A stretch of 64,000 bases of DNA from Marinirhabdus gelatinilytica (GCF_003353425.1 NZ_QRAO01000003.1:359088-423087), one strand, 5' to 3'; shown: positions 1-9,024, counted from the stretch's first letter. Numbers and translations: made by a program. Notes: generated by a model not told the origin, from the letters alone.

Positions 1-184
1 GAGCAACGTTGCCGAAAGGTTTGACATTAAAATTGAAAACGATAGCTTACACCTTTACTACATAACCCCCTACGATTCGTGGAAAGAAACCGTTATAAAA
101 GCAAAGGACAGTAGCCTTGTAGTATTGAACCGGGACGGAAAGCTTTATTTTTACGAGAAGTTCAAAAAATTCAATTTTGAATAA
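1..184 (+). CDS. 3' end of an unknown protein (partial)
   Basis: An open frame enters from the left edge (first full codon at base 2) and runs 60 codons to TAA at 182-184. The visible end is hydrophilic with many aromatic and charged residues and closes on KFKKFNFE. No family is recognised. It lies 32 nt before the DciA-like gene in the same direction, so the two may be co-transcribed. The tail could belong to a small lipocalin-like or lipoprotein family, but this is only an impression. Confidence 0.6.
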   Translation, partial: SNVAERFDIKIENDSLHLYYITPYDSWKETVIKAKDSSLVVLNRDGKLYFYEKFKKFNFE

Positions 185-216
185 AACACCCAAAATCTCA
201 AAAACACTAGATTAGA

Positions 217-513
217 ATGGCCAAAAGAAACGCAGAAGAATCCAAGATAGGCGATGTGCTCAAAGAGTTTATAGCTGTAAACAGGCTGGAAAAAGGCTTG
301 GACAAGGTTTCGATCAAGGAAGCGTGGCACAACGTTATGGGTGACGCGATTTCTAAATATACAACTGCTTTGTCCTTGGACCGAGAAACACTTTTCGTGA
401 GCCTGAGCTCTTCGGTGCTGCGGGAGGAACTTAGTTATGGCAAGGAAAAAATCATAACGCTGCTCAATGAGGAAGTTGGGAAAGAGTTGGTGAAGAAGTT
501 GGTGTTGAAGTAA
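217..513 (+). CDS. DUF721 / DciA-like protein
   Basis: A 98-residue protein that fills the whole DUF721 family length. Visible family features are the N-terminal IGDVLKEFI helix, the AWHNVMG segment around residues 36-42, a KYTTALSL strand and the SSSVLREELSYGKEKII stretch near residues 64-80. DUF721 includes DciA, which loads or recruits the replicative helicase DnaB in bacteria lacking DnaC. Whether this short flavobacterial form does so is inference. There is no signal peptide or membrane segment, so it should be cytoplasmic. It is followed by a convergent ndk gene and a shared terminator. Confidence 0.85.
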   Translation: MAKRNAEESKIGDVLKEFIAVNRLEKGLDKVSIKEAWHNVMGDAISKYTTALSLDRETLFVSLSSSVLREELSYGKEKIITLLNEEVGKELVKKLVLK

Positions 514-590
514 TTCACGGGTTACATGTTAAAAACTTGACAGAACACCCCCTAGCCTCCCTCAAGGGGGAAATACCAAGATTTCAGCTT

Positions 591-608
591 CGATTTCGAT
601 TTCGATTT
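591..608. repeat. CGATTT triplet repeat
   Basis: Three head-to-tail copies of CGATTT lie in the spacer between the DciA-like gene and ndk, just before the shared terminator hairpin. Function unknown. Confidence 0.6.
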
Positions 609-615
609 CAAAAGA

Positions 616-650
616 AAAACCCTCCTGAAACTTAGTTCCAGAAGGGTTTT
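616..650. terminator. Bidirectional terminator between DciA-like gene and ndk
   Basis: AAACCCTCCTG pairs imperfectly with CAGAAGGGTTT around a short loop, with A-rich sequence on the left and T/A-rich sequence on the right. It can therefore stop both convergent genes. Confidence 0.75.
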
Positions 651-671
651 AAAGAAAAATTTCAGTGTTTC

Positions 672-1091
672 CTAAAACATCTCACGTCCAGAGAAGTGGA
701 AAGCACCTTCAATAGCTGCGTTCTCATCACTATCGCTACCGTGCACGGCATTCTCACCAATGGAAGCTGCATATAACTTACGGATGGTTCCTTCGGCTGC
801 ATCGGCTGGGTTGGTAGCGCCTATCAACGTACGGAAATCCTCCACGGCGTTGTTTTTCTCCAAGATGGCAGCCACGATAGGGCCACGCGTCATATACTCC
901 ACCAATTCCCCAAAGAACGGACGCTCCTTGTGGATAGCGTAAAATTCCTCGGCATCGGCCTTGGTCATTTGTGTCAATTTCATCGCTACGATACGGAAAC
1001 CGCTAGCAGTAATTTTTTCTAAAATAGCCCCAATGTTTCCTTTTTCAACACTATCTGGCTTTAACATTGTAAACGTTCTATCTGTTCTCAT
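672..1091 (-). CDS. ndk: Nucleoside-diphosphate kinase
   Basis: A 139-residue protein, the normal Ndk length. It transfers the gamma-phosphate of ATP to NDPs through a phospho-histidine, balancing NTP and dNTP pools in the cytoplasm. It shows the N-terminal [10 protein letters not shown] motif (Lys11 region), the RPFF segment, the Rxxx[14 protein letters not shown] nucleotide-binding segment and the catalytic NAVHGSDS motif with His117. The start is fixed by a TACTTTTG promoter box about 20 nt upstream. It stands alone, between the bidirectional terminator and the phosphatase-like gene. Confidence 0.97.
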   Translation of the reverse strand: MRTDRTFTMLKPDSVEKGNIGAILEKITASGFRIVAMKLTQMTKADAEEFYAIHKERPFFGELVEYMTRGPIVAAILEKNNAVEDFRTLIGATNPADAAEGTIRKLYAASIGENAVHGSDSDENAAIEGAFHFSGREMF

Positions 1092-1110
1092 AGTTTTTTC
1101 AAATTTGGTG

Positions 1111-1118
1111 CAAAAGTA
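1111..1118 (-). promoter_or_regulatory. ndk promoter -7 box
   Basis: On the minus strand TACTTTTG matches the Bacteroidota -7 consensus TAnnTTTG exactly and ends 19 nt before the ndk ATG. Confidence 0.65.
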
Positions 1119-1155
1119 GTTATTTAATTCTCAACCGCAACCGCTTAACAATTGT

Positions 1156-2211
1156 TTAATACTGCTGAGTAAATTCTTCATACAAAAAATTATCCTCTCC
1201 CCTAATTTGAAATGTCACGGTTTCTTCTTCAAAATTGAAATGTAAAACACCAAAATTAAGTTGCTTTACCACATTGCTCACCCTGTAGGGGTTCTTCTCT
1301 GTCCCACTGGTTATCCAAGTATGGGTAAGGCCACTCGTAGTAAAATCTACCAAAGGATACTCCAAACCTGCATTATCATTCACAGAAATTTCTGCAAGAT
1401 GTCTATCACCACTTACTATAACTATGTTTTTGGCTTTTGCACTCCTAATAAGTTCATAAAATTTAGTGACTTCTGATGGAAAATTTCCCCATTTTTCCCA
1501 ACCGTGTTGATCGCTTAAAAATTGGATACTTGTGTTAATTACCGTAAACTCTGTCGTATCATCTTTTAATTCATTTTCTAGCCACTTCCATTGTTCGTCG
1601 CCCAAAATAGTCCCAGAGTGGTTTTTTGGCCAAGCACTATAGCGCACAGCAGGGTCTTCTCCTTTCTTTAAAGCTGTCCTAAAGTAACGAGTATCGAGCA
1701 ATATCAACTTTACGCTTCCTCCATTTCCCTCTAAAATTCTACTATGGTAAACGCCTTTTCTCGAACGCACTTTGGCTGTATCGGGATATTCTAGAAAATC
1801 TAGTAAGAGGGTCTTTGCATCATTTTTTTTCTCCCACTCATTACCTGCATCGTTCTTGCCATAATCATGATCGTCCCAAGTCCCGATGATTTCAACATTT
1901 TCTGCCAGTTTTTTATAAGATGGATTGTTGGCAACCTTATTATAATCATTTTTCATTTTTTCGAGATCGGCCGTATCCGCATATACATTGTCTCCACCCC
2001 ATACAAATGCCTTGGGTTCGTTTTGTATTATAGATTGCCAAAGGGGCTGTGGGCGATCTTGATCGTTACAGCTTGCAAAAGCAATAGTTAATGGTTTTTC
2101 TATTTCTGAAATAGTTGTAACTTCTTTATCTTCAGGACTTTTTTTCTTTTCATTACAGCTAAATAAAAAAAGTACGGCACAACACACCAAAAAGGAGATA
2201 GGATTTTTCAT
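1156..2211 (-). CDS. PhoD-like phosphatase lipoprotein
   Basis: A 351-residue predicted lipoprotein: a hydrophobic N-terminus ends in LFSC with Cys19 as the lipidation site. The rest matches the PhoD/metallophosphatase fold. It has an AFASCND segment near residue 45, GGDNVYAD with metal-ligand Asp/Asn, GTWDDHDYGKND (a typical PhoD active-site motif), and SGDRHLAE near the end with the late His ligand. PhoD enzymes are secreted calcium/iron phosphodiesterases or phosphomonoesterases. The exact substrate here is unknown. It is transcribed divergently from nrnA, with back-to-back -7 boxes between them. Confidence 0.88.
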   Translation of the reverse strand: MKNPISFLVCCAVLFLFSCNEKKKSPEDKEVTTISEIEKPLTIAFASCNDQDRPQPLWQSIIQNEPKAFVWGGDNVYADTADLEKMKNDYNKVANNPSYKKLAENVEIIGTWDDHDYGKNDAGNEWEKKNDAKTLLLDFLEYPDTAKVRSRKGVYHSRILEGNGGSVKLILLDTRYFRTALKKGEDPAVRYSAWPKNHSGTILGDEQWKWLENELKDDTTEFTVINTSIQFLSDQHGWEKWGNFPSEVTKFYELIRSAKAKNIVIVSGDRHLAEISVNDNAGLEYPLVDFTTSGLTHTWITSGTEKNPYRVSNVVKQLNFGVLHFNFEEETVTFQIRGEDNFLYEEFTQQY

Positions 2212-2232
2212 AATAACGGTTGTTTAGTTTAT

Positions 2233-2240
2233 CAAAGATA
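2233..2240 (-). promoter_or_regulatory. -7 box for PhoD-like gene
   Basis: Minus-strand TATCTTTG lies 21 nt before the ATG of the phosphatase gene. It is half of a divergent pair with the nrnA box 33 nt away. Confidence 0.6.
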
Positions 2241-2273
2241 CAATTGCACTATTACTCTAAGGTTAATAAATTG

Positions 2274-2281
2274 TATCTTCG
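2274..2281 (+). promoter_or_regulatory. nrnA promoter -7 box
   Basis: TATCTTCG (one mismatch to TAnnTTTG) ends 7 nt before the ATG at 2289. Upstream start codons in the same frame would lie inside or before this box, which supports the 2289 start. Confidence 0.6.
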
Positions 2282-2288
2282 CACTTCT

Positions 2289-3311
2289 ATGGATAAGAAG
2301 ATTGCGCAACAGGTTAAGACATTTTTACAAACTCCGCAAAATATAGTTATAGTGGGGCACAAAAATCCAGATGGAGATGCCGTAGGCTCTTGTATGGGCT
2401 TGTATTTTTTTCTGAAATCCCTGGGGCACAACACACAGGTAGTGATGCCCAACGATTATCCCAATTTCTTGAAATGGATGCCTGGAAACGAGACCATTTG
2501 CACCTACGAGAAAGAAACTGAAAAGTGCCAACAGTTTTTTGATGAAGCAAACATTGTCTTCACGCTAGACTTTAACTCTTTTACACGCGTGGGAGATTTA
2601 CAAGGGGTATTGGAAAACTGTAAGGCCAATTTTGTGATGATAGACCATCATCAGGCACCTGGCGACTATGCCGTGGTAACGTACAGCGATGTAGGTATGA
2701 GTTCTACTTCTGAGATGGTATATCATTTTATGGCCGGGTTGGACAGGTTGGACTTGCTTTCAGAAAATATAGCCACCAATCTATACACGGGTATCATGAC
2801 AGATACCGGAAGTTTCAGGTTTTCTTCTACCACGCCTACAACCCACCGTGTGATTGCCCATTTAATGGAAGCGGGTGCGAATGGAACCCAAATACATAAC
2901 AACATTTACGATACCAACACGCCAGATAGAATAAAGCTATTGGGAGTTGCGCTCAACAACATGACCATCCTCCCTGAATATAATACAGCTTTTATCACCC
3001 TTACACAGCAGGAACTGGACGACCACAACTTTAAAAAAGGAGATACCGAAGGTTTCGTGAACTATTCCCTCTCGGTTTTGGGTATAAAATTTGCAGCAAT
3101 CTTTATCGAGAACAAGCAGGAAAATATCGTGAAGATCTCTTTTAGGAGCAAAGGCGAATTTTCGGTAAACAAATTTGCAAGAGCGCACTACAACGGTGGC
3201 GGACACAACAATGCTGCTGGTGGTAAAAGCGATAAGAACCTAGAGGATACTGTTACTGAATTTATTAGTATCTTGTCCAACTATAAAAATGCCCTACAAA
3301 ACAATGCGTAA
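2289..3311 (+). CDS. nrnA: DHH-family bifunctional oligoribonuclease / pAp phosphatase NrnA
   Basis: A 340-residue cytoplasmic DHH/DHHA1 phosphoesterase. NrnA degrades short RNA oligonucleotides and dephosphorylates pAp from sulfate assimilation. Metal ligands are visible in GHKNPDGDA (His24, Asp28, Asp30), FTLDFNS (Asp94), the name-giving DHH at 119-121 and TDTGSFRFSST. The DHHA1 substrate loop GGGHNNAAGG sits at about residues 303-312. The frame is open further upstream to 2220, but the MDKKI start fits the family and the promoter position. It overlaps gldI by 8 nt, so the two are probably translationally coupled. Confidence 0.93.
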   Translation: MDKKIAQQVKTFLQTPQNIVIVGHKNPDGDAVGSCMGLYFFLKSLGHNTQVVMPNDYPNFLKWMPGNETICTYEKETEKCQQFFDEANIVFTLDFNSFTRVGDLQGVLENCKANFVMIDHHQAPGDYAVVTYSDVGMSSTSEMVYHFMAGLDRLDLLSENIATNLYTGIMTDTGSFRFSSTTPTTHRVIAHLMEAGANGTQIHNNIYDTNTPDRIKLLGVALNNMTILPEYNTAFITLTQQELDDHNFKKGDTEGFVNYSLSVLGIKFAAIFIENKQENIVKISFRSKGEFSVNKFARAHYNGGGHNNAAGGKSDKNLEDTVTEFISILSNYKNALQNNA

Positions 3312-3855
3312 CCTATTTTTTTTATGTGCGTTTCTTCTCCTAGCTGTGGCCTGTAAAAGCCCCGAAGCACGTAGACCCGTACAGCGAAGCTCTGGCAGTT
3401 TTATCAAGGAAAGTGCCGAACGCAACAAAAAACTCTATAAAAAGGAGGAAGCTATCATCAACAAGATCATAGCCCAGAACAGCGACAAGGATTTTGAATC
3501 CAATCCCAACGGATTTTGGTATTTTTATAATGTCAAGGACACCCTGAGCACCGTCATGCCTAAATATGGCGATGTAGTTACTTTTACTTACGATGTAAAA
3601 AACCTGGAGGGAACCACTATAGTCTCTGAAAAAGAAATTGGTTTGCAACAATACCAAGTAGACCAGAGCAACCAAGAATTGATCTCAGGGATTCGTGAGG
3701 GACTTAAAGTTATGAAAGAAGGCGAAACAGTGACTTTTCTGTTCCCTTCCTATAAAGCTTTTGGCTATTATGGCATAGAAGAAAAACTAGGCGCCAATGT
3801 GCCAATACAAAGCACCATTACGCTTAGATCTATTGAATCTTCAGAAGAAAATTAA
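3304..3855 (+). CDS. gldI: Gliding-motility FKBP-type peptidyl-prolyl isomerase lipoprotein GldI
   Basis: A 183-residue lipoprotein: signal [17 protein letters not shown] with Cys17 in an AVAC lipobox. Residues about 85-180 form an FKBP domain ([39 protein letters not shown], a closing TITLRSIE strand). GldI is one of the Gld proteins required for gliding in Flavobacterium and probably helps fold cell-surface gliding or T9SS proteins in the periplasm. A 5-codon upstream ATG (3289) exists, but 3304 gives a proper signal peptide. It overlaps nrnA and precedes a second isomerase lipoprotein by 32 nt, a typical flavobacterial order. Confidence 0.92.
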   Translation: MRNLFFLCAFLLLAVACKSPEARRPVQRSSGSFIKESAERNKKLYKKEEAIINKIIAQNSDKDFESNPNGFWYFYNVKDTLSTVMPKYGDVVTFTYDVKNLEGTTIVSEKEIGLQQYQVDQSNQELISGIREGLKVMKEGETVTFLFPSYKAFGYYGIEEKLGANVPIQSTITLRSIESSEEN

Positions 3856-3887
3856 CTAGAAACCTAAATTTAATCAAATCATACAAA

Positions 3888-4985
3888 ATGAAAAAAATAT
3901 CATTACTAGCTCTATTTGTTGTAACCCTTGTTATGACAGCCTGTGAAGACAAATATCCAGAATTGGGAGACGGTGTATATGCAGAGTTTGTGACCAACAA
4001 GGGAACCTTTGTGGCCAAACTGTACAACGATGCAACACCACTAACCGTTGCCAATTTTGTTTCCTTGGCAAAAGGCACAAATACTATGGTAGACTCTGCT
4101 TATGCCGATACCCCTTATTTTAATGGACTATCGTTCCACAGGGTAATCAAGGATTTTATGATACAAGGAGGAGACCCAAAGGGAGATGGAACAGGAAACC
4201 CAGGCTATAGATTCCCGGACGAGATTGTAGACACCCTAACCCATAAGAGCAAGGGTATTCTTTCTATGGCAAATTCAGGTCCTGCAACCAATGGAAGCCA
4301 ATTTTTTATCACACTAAAGCCTACCCCTTGGTTAGATGGAAAGCATACCGTTTTTGGAGAAATTGTAATGGGCCAAGACATTGTTGATGCTATTGGGGTA
4401 GTACCAACCACAAAGCCTGGTGACAAGCCCGTTGATCCCGTAATTATGAACGAAGTGAACATCATAAACAAGGGTAACCAAGATGTAGCCGATTTTGCTG
4501 GAGAACTCGATAAGCTGGAAGCTGAAGAAAAAGCCAAGAGAGAAGCCGCACAAAAATTAGCTGCTGAAAACGCAATCGAATTTGCCAACAAGCGATCTGA
4601 AGCCAAAAAGCTTGAATCAGGTCTTGAAATTTTAGTGACCGAAGAAGGAACTGGCGAAAAGCCAACAGAAGGCAACAGGGTTTTGGTGAATTGTACAGGA
4701 TATTTCTCTAACGGAACTCTATTCTTTACAACCTATAAAGATGTTGCCGAAAAATACAATGCCGTGGATCCACGAAACCCTTACCAACCCATGAATCCAT
4801 TATATAGCACAGAAGCAAGGTTAATCCAAGGATTTAGAGAAGGTATGTTAACCATGTCCATTGGTGAGAAGGCTATCATGTATATCCCGTCCCACTTGGC
4901 GTATGGAGAGCGTGGTAATCCGCCAAGGATACCCGCAAATGCTGATTTAATTTTTGAAGTAGAACTTATTGGCGAAGCGGAATAA
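3888..4985 (+). CDS. Cyclophilin-FKBP fusion peptidyl-prolyl isomerase lipoprotein
   Basis: A 365-residue lipoprotein (VMTAC lipobox, Cys19) with two unrelated isomerase folds in one chain. Residues about 30-200 are a cyclophilin: [16 protein letters not shown] with the catalytic Arg, then [16 protein letters not shown] and [15 protein letters not shown]. Residues about 206-245 are a Lys/Glu/Ala-rich helix. Residues about 245-362 are an FKBP domain ([42 protein letters not shown]). It should act in the periplasm on outer-membrane or secreted clients. It forms an operon-like run with nrnA and gldI and ends at a strong terminator. Confidence 0.93.
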   Translation: MKKISLLALFVVTLVMTACEDKYPELGDGVYAEFVTNKGTFVAKLYNDATPLTVANFVSLAKGTNTMVDSAYADTPYFNGLSFHRVIKDFMIQGGDPKGDGTGNPGYRFPDEIVDTLTHKSKGILSMANSGPATNGSQFFITLKPTPWLDGKHTVFGEIVMGQDIVDAIGVVPTTKPGDKPVDPVIMNEVNIINKGNQDVADFAGELDKLEAEEKAKREAAQKLAAENAIEFANKRSEAKKLESGLEILVTEEGTGEKPTEGNRVLVNCTGYFSNGTLFFTTYKDVAEKYNAVDPRNPYQPMNPLYSTEARLIQGFREGMLTMSIGEKAIMYIPSHLAYGERGNPPRIPANADLIFEVELIGEAE

Positions 4986-5005
4986 AATTTTCTCCAGAAC
5001 ACTTA

Positions 5006-5029
5006 AGCCCCTTTATAGGGGCTTTTTTT
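5006..5029 (+). terminator. Terminator after the isomerase operon
   Basis: AGCCCC-TTTAT-AGGGGCT forms a perfect 6-7 bp stem followed by a run of seven Ts, a classic intrinsic terminator. Confidence 0.9.
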
Positions 5030-5064
5030 ATACCCAATAGGCAAGGAACTATACTTTTAAAAAG

Positions 5065-5072
5065 TATCTTTG
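5065..5072 (+). promoter_or_regulatory. sulP promoter -7 box
   Basis: TATCTTTG matches the consensus exactly and ends 23 nt before the sulP ATG. No clear TTG is seen at the expected -33 position. Confidence 0.6.
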
Positions 5073-5095
5073 CCGCTTTTTGAAGCGGAAAAACT

Positions 5096-6712
5096 ATGTG
5101 GCAAAAAACAATCAAGAATTTTACCCAAAATCCTAAGAACGATATCCTTTCAGGTTTAACCGTGGCTCTTGCTTTGGTGCCGGAAGCCGTTGCTTTCGCC
5201 TTTGTAGCAGGTGTAGACCCCTTGGTAGGACTGTACGGGGCATTTATGATGGGGATTATCACCGCGCTCTTTGGAGGACGCCCAGGAATGATCTCTGGTG
5301 CCACCGGTGCCATGGCAGTGGTAATGGTGCATTTAATTGCCAAAGGAAATGAGGTAGGTGAAGCCCTCGCAACACCCATCGAAAATCTTGGACTGCAATG
5401 GCTATTCATTACCCTACTTTTTGTGGGTGGCATCCAGATATTGGCCGGTGTACTTAGATTGGGAAAATTTGTAAGGCTTATCCCCCACCCCGTTATGATG
5501 GGCTTTGTAAATGGTTTGGCCATCGTAATCTTCCTGTCCCAGTTAGGGTTGTTCAAAGAAAATGTAGGTGGCGAGATGCAATGGCTCCAAGGAAAAGGTC
5601 TTTGGTTAATGTTAGGGCTGGTAGCTTTAACTATGGCAATTATGTTCGGCTTGCCCAAGCTTACCAAAAAAATTCCTGCGGCCCTTACGGCAATAGTAGT
5701 GGTAGCGGCTTTGGTTATCTTCGGAAATATAGACGTGAGCACGGTAGGTTCTTTTATTAGAGATGGAGGCGGTGAAGGTTTACAAGGAGGATTGCCTACT
5801 TTTCAAGAACAAATATTCACGCTGTTCTATACCATTGGGGATAACTGGGGAATGATACTCTCCACAGCCTTTATTCTTGCTGCTGTTGGGTTGATTGAAA
5901 GTTTAATGACACTGAATCTAATTGACGAAATGACCGAGACCCGAGGCTCTGGAAACCGGGAATGTGTGGCGCAAGGTGGTGCTAACATCCTCAACGGACT
6001 CTTTGGAGGTATGGGCGGTTGTGCTATGATTGGACAAAGCATCATAAATATAAACTCCGGTGGACGCGGCAGGCTTTCAGGCGCCATTGCAGCGGTTGCC
6101 CTACTATGCTTTGTATTGTTTGGTGCACCGTTAATTGAACAGATACCCATTGCAGCGCTGGTAGGTGTTATGTTTATGGTAGTGATAGGTACCTTTGCTT
6201 GGAGCAGTTTCAGGATATTACACAAAATTCCATTGACCGATGCCATTGTACTTATTGCTGTTTCAGCGATAACGGTTTGGCAGGATCTGGCCATTGCTGT
6301 AATTGCTGGGGTAATTATGAGCGCACTATCGTTTGCGTGGAAAAGTGCAACACGAATCAGGGCCCGCAAACGTATAAAGGAAGATGGGACGAAAGTATAC
6401 GAAATCTGGGGGCCCCTGTTTTTTGGTTCCACGACAGCCTTCAACAGTAAGTTTGATGTTTCCAACGATCCTGAAAAAATTGAAATAGATTTTATTGAAT
6501 CTAAAGTTTCGGATCATTCTGGTGTAGAGGCTTTACGCAATATTGCCAATAAATATCTAGATGCCGGAAAAAAAATAACCCTAACACACTTAAGCCCAGA
6601 TTGTAAGGAAATGCTCATAAAATGGAACCCAGAGTTCAGCTCAATAATCCAAGACGCCATAGACGATCCGCGATATCATGTAGTGACCAATATGATGGAT
6701 ACCGAAGTGTAA
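5096..6712 (+). CDS. SulP family inorganic anion transporter with STAS domain
   Basis: A 538-residue membrane transporter. It starts with the SulP signature region (DILSGLTVALALVPEAVAFA, then GLYGAFMMG and GRPGMISGATGAMAV). About ten or more hydrophobic segments run to residue 415, followed by a basic linker and a cytoplasmic STAS domain at about 430-530. SulP proteins carry sulfate, bicarbonate or other anions, often with Na+ or H+. The substrate cannot be read from the sequence. It is a single gene between a terminator upstream and an independent mscS gene downstream. A long antisense frame across its 5' half is a codon-composition artefact. Confidence 0.92.
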   Translation: MWQKTIKNFTQNPKNDILSGLTVALALVPEAVAFAFVAGVDPLVGLYGAFMMGIITALFGGRPGMISGATGAMAVVMVHLIAKGNEVGEALATPIENLGLQWLFITLLFVGGIQILAGVLRLGKFVRLIPHPVMMGFVNGLAIVIFLSQLGLFKENVGGEMQWLQGKGLWLMLGLVALTMAIMFGLPKLTKKIPAALTAIVVVAALVIFGNIDVSTVGSFIRDGGGEGLQGGLPTFQEQIFTLFYTIGDNWGMILSTAFILAAVGLIESLMTLNLIDEMTETRGSGNRECVAQGGANILNGLFGGMGGCAMIGQSIININSGGRGRLSGAIAAVALLCFVLFGAPLIEQIPIAALVGVMFMVVIGTFAWSSFRILHKIPLTDAIVLIAVSAITVWQDLAIAVIAGVIMSALSFAWKSATRIRARKRIKEDGTKVYEIWGPLFFGSTTAFNSKFDVSNDPEKIEIDFIESKVSDHSGVEALRNIANKYLDAGKKITLTHLSPDCKEMLIKWNPEFSSIIQDAIDDPRYHVVTNMMDTEV

Positions 6713-6791
6713 GCCCCTAATCAGTATTTTTATTATATATTTAAGTTTTGTTATGTAGATAGCAATGATATATACCGTACATTCGTCTTCA

Positions 6792-6807
6792 TTTTCAATA
6801 TTGAAAA
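6792..6807. promoter_or_regulatory. Perfect 16-bp palindrome before the mscS ATG
   Basis: TTTTCAATATTGAAAA is a perfect palindrome ending 9 nt before the start codon at 6817. It could be an operator or a hairpin that covers the translation start. No regulator is known for it. Confidence 0.5.
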
Positions 6808-6816
6808 AATAGAAAA

Positions 6817-8691
6817 ATGGTTCGCATCTTACTGATTTTCATCTGGTTTATAACCATATCGACCAGCATAGCCCAAATCGATACCACTGCAACAGACTCT
6901 GTTCCAAAAGCTGCGGTAGATTCTTCAGAAATTGCCCAAAATAACTTTCAGAAAAAACTGGAAAACCTGGAGAGACAGCGTCTCATAGATTCCATTAAAA
7001 AAGCTGAGCTGGAAGAACGCATCAAGGATTTAAAAAACTCAGATCCTACTGAGAAAAACAAACTCCAAGAGCAAATCAACGCACTGAACGCCAATGAAAC
7101 CCAAAGGCTGGAACAAAAAAAGAAAGAGATTGAAGCCCTGAGGAAATCTACCAAAGGGCATCCTGTTTTCGGGTTTTTTGATGACACACTTTTTAATATC
7201 TATACAAAATTAGGAAGCTTTTCGGCCAAGGAACGTGCGGACGCCGTGACACGCAGGATAAACAAACTACCCGAAAATCTTGCGTTCACAACAGATTCAC
7301 TTCTAATAAACACTGCTGAAAATGCTTCGGATATCGTGTACGGTGAGCATATAATTATGAGTGTCTCACAAAACGATGCACTCTGGGAGAATACTACTAC
7401 GGAGGCCCTGGCCGTGAGCTATAGAGATGCCATAGCCACTTCGGTCACTAACTACCGGGAAGAAACAAATATCTGGACACTGGCCAAAGAGATTGGTTTG
7501 GCACTTTTGGTGCTGGTTGCGATTTGGTTTCTCATAAAATATATTATTAGATTCTTTAGGTGGAGCGCCAAAAAAATAGAACAGCAAGAAGATAAAAGAA
7601 TAAAGGGTGTTAAGCTGAAAGACTATACATTGTTTGACGCAAAGCGACAAGTTACAGCCTTGCTATTGGTAAACAAAGTATTTAAATGGTTTGTAATCCT
7701 CCTTGCTATTTATATAGCACTTCCTATACTCTTCGGGATTTTTCCATGGACCCGCAATTTTGCCGATACGCTCTTTGGCTATGTTTTAAATCCTGTAAAG
7801 TCTATCCTGCTAAGCATCTGGAACTATCTGCCCAACCTTATCACTATAATAGTGATCGTACTGGTTTTTAGGTATGTATTGAAAGGGCTTCGGTTTTTGA
7901 GTATGGAGATCATGCGGGGAAACCTGAAGATAAATGGTTTTTATCCAGATTGGGCGCGTCCTACGTATCAAATAGTAAGGGTGCTGGTTATTGCGTTTAT
8001 GATTGTTTCCATCTGGGGATATATTCCAGGAAGTGATTCACCTATTTTTCAGGGAATTTCGGTGTTTTTAGGCTTTTTGTTCACGTTTGGTTCCGCCGGT
8101 TCCCTTTCCAACATTATTGCGGGATTAGTGTTAACATATATGCGATTGTTCAAGATTGGCGATCGTGTAAAGATTGGGGAGGTTTTTGGTGATGTAATTG
8201 AAAAATCCTCGCTGGTAACACGGGTAAGGACCCCAAAGAATGAGATTATCTCCATTCCCAACAGTACGGTAATGAGCAGCCATACCATTAACTACAGTAG
8301 CGATGCGCCCGAAAAAGGGTTGATAATCCACACCACGGTAACCATTGGGTATGATGTTCCCTGGAAAAAAATGCACGCAGCTCTTATCGAGGCCGCCAAG
8401 CGTACCGAACTCGTGGTAGAAAATCCCGAGCCCTTTGTGCTACAGACCAGTCTTGAGGATTTTTACGTAGCCTACCAAATAAACGCTTATATCAAAGAAG
8501 CGAACAAGCAAGCCACCATATACAGTAACCTGCACCAAAACATACAAGATGTGTGCAATGAGCAGGGTATCGAGATACTATCGCCCCACTACCGTGCTGC
8601 AAGGGATGGTAACATGAGTACGATCCCTGAAAATTATTTACCAAAGGATTATAAGGCACCCAGCTTTAACGTGAAGCAGCAAAAAGAGTAA
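6817..8691 (+). CDS. Large MscS-type mechanosensitive channel
   Basis: A 624-residue protein with a cleavable signal (residues 1-19, ending SIAQ). A long charged coiled coil follows at about 40-110 (periplasmic), then roughly five membrane helices between 220 and 430. The MscS core follows at about 410-570: GFLFTFGSAGSLSNIIAGLVL pore-helix region, the beta-domain with GDRVKIGEVFGDVIEKS and the TPKNEIISIPNS loop. MscS channels open under membrane tension to release solutes. The extra N-terminal domain places it in the large MscS/MscK-like group. It ends just before an intrinsic terminator. Confidence 0.92.
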   Translation: MVRILLIFIWFITISTSIAQIDTTATDSVPKAAVDSSEIAQNNFQKKLENLERQRLIDSIKKAELEERIKDLKNSDPTEKNKLQEQINALNANETQRLEQKKKEIEALRKSTKGHPVFGFFDDTLFNIYTKLGSFSAKERADAVTRRINKLPENLAFTTDSLLINTAENASDIVYGEHIIMSVSQNDALWENTTTEALAVSYRDAIATSVTNYREETNIWTLAKEIGLALLVLVAIWFLIKYIIRFFRWSAKKIEQQEDKRIKGVKLKDYTLFDAKRQVTALLLVNKVFKWFVILLAIYIALPILFGIFPWTRNFADTLFGYVLNPVKSILLSIWNYLPNLITIIVIVLVFRYVLKGLRFLSMEIMRGNLKINGFYPDWARPTYQIVRVLVIAFMIVSIWGYIPGSDSPIFQGISVFLGFLFTFGSAGSLSNIIAGLVLTYMRLFKIGDRVKIGEVFGDVIEKSSLVTRVRTPKNEIISIPNSTVMSSHTINYSSDAPEKGLIIHTTVTIGYDVPWKKMHAALIEAAKRTELVVENPEPFVLQTSLEDFYVAYQINAYIKEANKQATIYSNLHQNIQDVCNEQGIEILSPHYRAARDGNMSTIPENYLPKDYKAPSFNVKQQKE

Positions 8692-8707
8692 TGTACCCCA
8701 TAAAAAA

Positions 8708-8742
8708 AGCCGAATTTCTTGATTAAGGAAATTCAGCTTTTC
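8708..8742 (+). terminator. Terminator after mscS
   Basis: AGCCGAATTTC pairs with GAAATTCAGCT (one bulge) around a loop and runs into TTTTCTG. It lies 17 nt after the mscS stop. Confidence 0.75.
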
Positions 8743-8760
8743 TGTTCTTTGGCCGGCTAG

Positions 8761-8898
8761 CTATCGCAGCCTCAGGTCTATTTTTCGTAGGAGTGGGTGG
8801 CCCAGTGTGGTTTGAAAGGCTTCTTTAACAACACCGTGCCTTCTACATTTCTGCATTTTTAGTCCCCCACCATGTAAGATGTTAGATAATTTTCTCAT
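8761..8898 (-). CDS. Possible 45-residue small protein
   Basis: This is a doubtful ORF on the minus strand inside the 518-nt gap between mscS and the DUF5694 gene. It begins MRKLSNILHGGGLKMQKCRR and ends KIDLRLR, is very basic and has no membrane segment. No family is recognised. It lies 39 nt downstream of a second small ORF on the same strand. Length alone is weak evidence. The gap otherwise shows no RNA gene or clear remnant. Confidence 0.2.
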   Translation of the reverse strand: MRKLSNILHGGGLKMQKCRRHGVVKEAFQTTLGHPLLRKIDLRLR

Positions 8899-8937
8899 TA
8901 CTGTTCGGATTAAAGGTTGATTGATGGTGACCGAAGG

Positions 8938-9024
8938 TTACCTATACCGTCTCTTACTGTTCCAGGTATATGCCTTGGAAGTTTTTACTCTTGCTGTTAA
9001 TGCGTTGCTGTCTAAAGTTCTCAT
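8938..9024 (-). CDS. Possible 28-residue basic peptide
   Basis: Minus-strand ORF starting MRTLDSNALTAR and ending NSKRRYR. The ATG follows an A/T-rich tract (AAAACTATTAATT) typical of flavobacterial leaders, which is the main support. Net charge is strongly positive. It could be a leader peptide for the 45-residue ORF behind it, or noise. Confidence 0.25.
   Translation of the reverse strand: MRTLDSNALTARVKTSKAYTWNSKRRYR

Noticed and set aside
4205-4675. 156-codon frame antisense to the cyclophilin-FKBP gene
   Set aside because: Ser/Phe-rich shadow translation without a recognisable domain.
4966-5742. 258-codon open frame antisense to sulP
   Set aside because: It lies fully opposite a well-supported transporter gene, and its Pro/Ile/Ala-rich composition reflects the reverse of membrane codons.
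5827-6465. 212-codon open frame antisense to sulP
   Set aside because: Same reason: a shadow of the transporter with no motif of its own.
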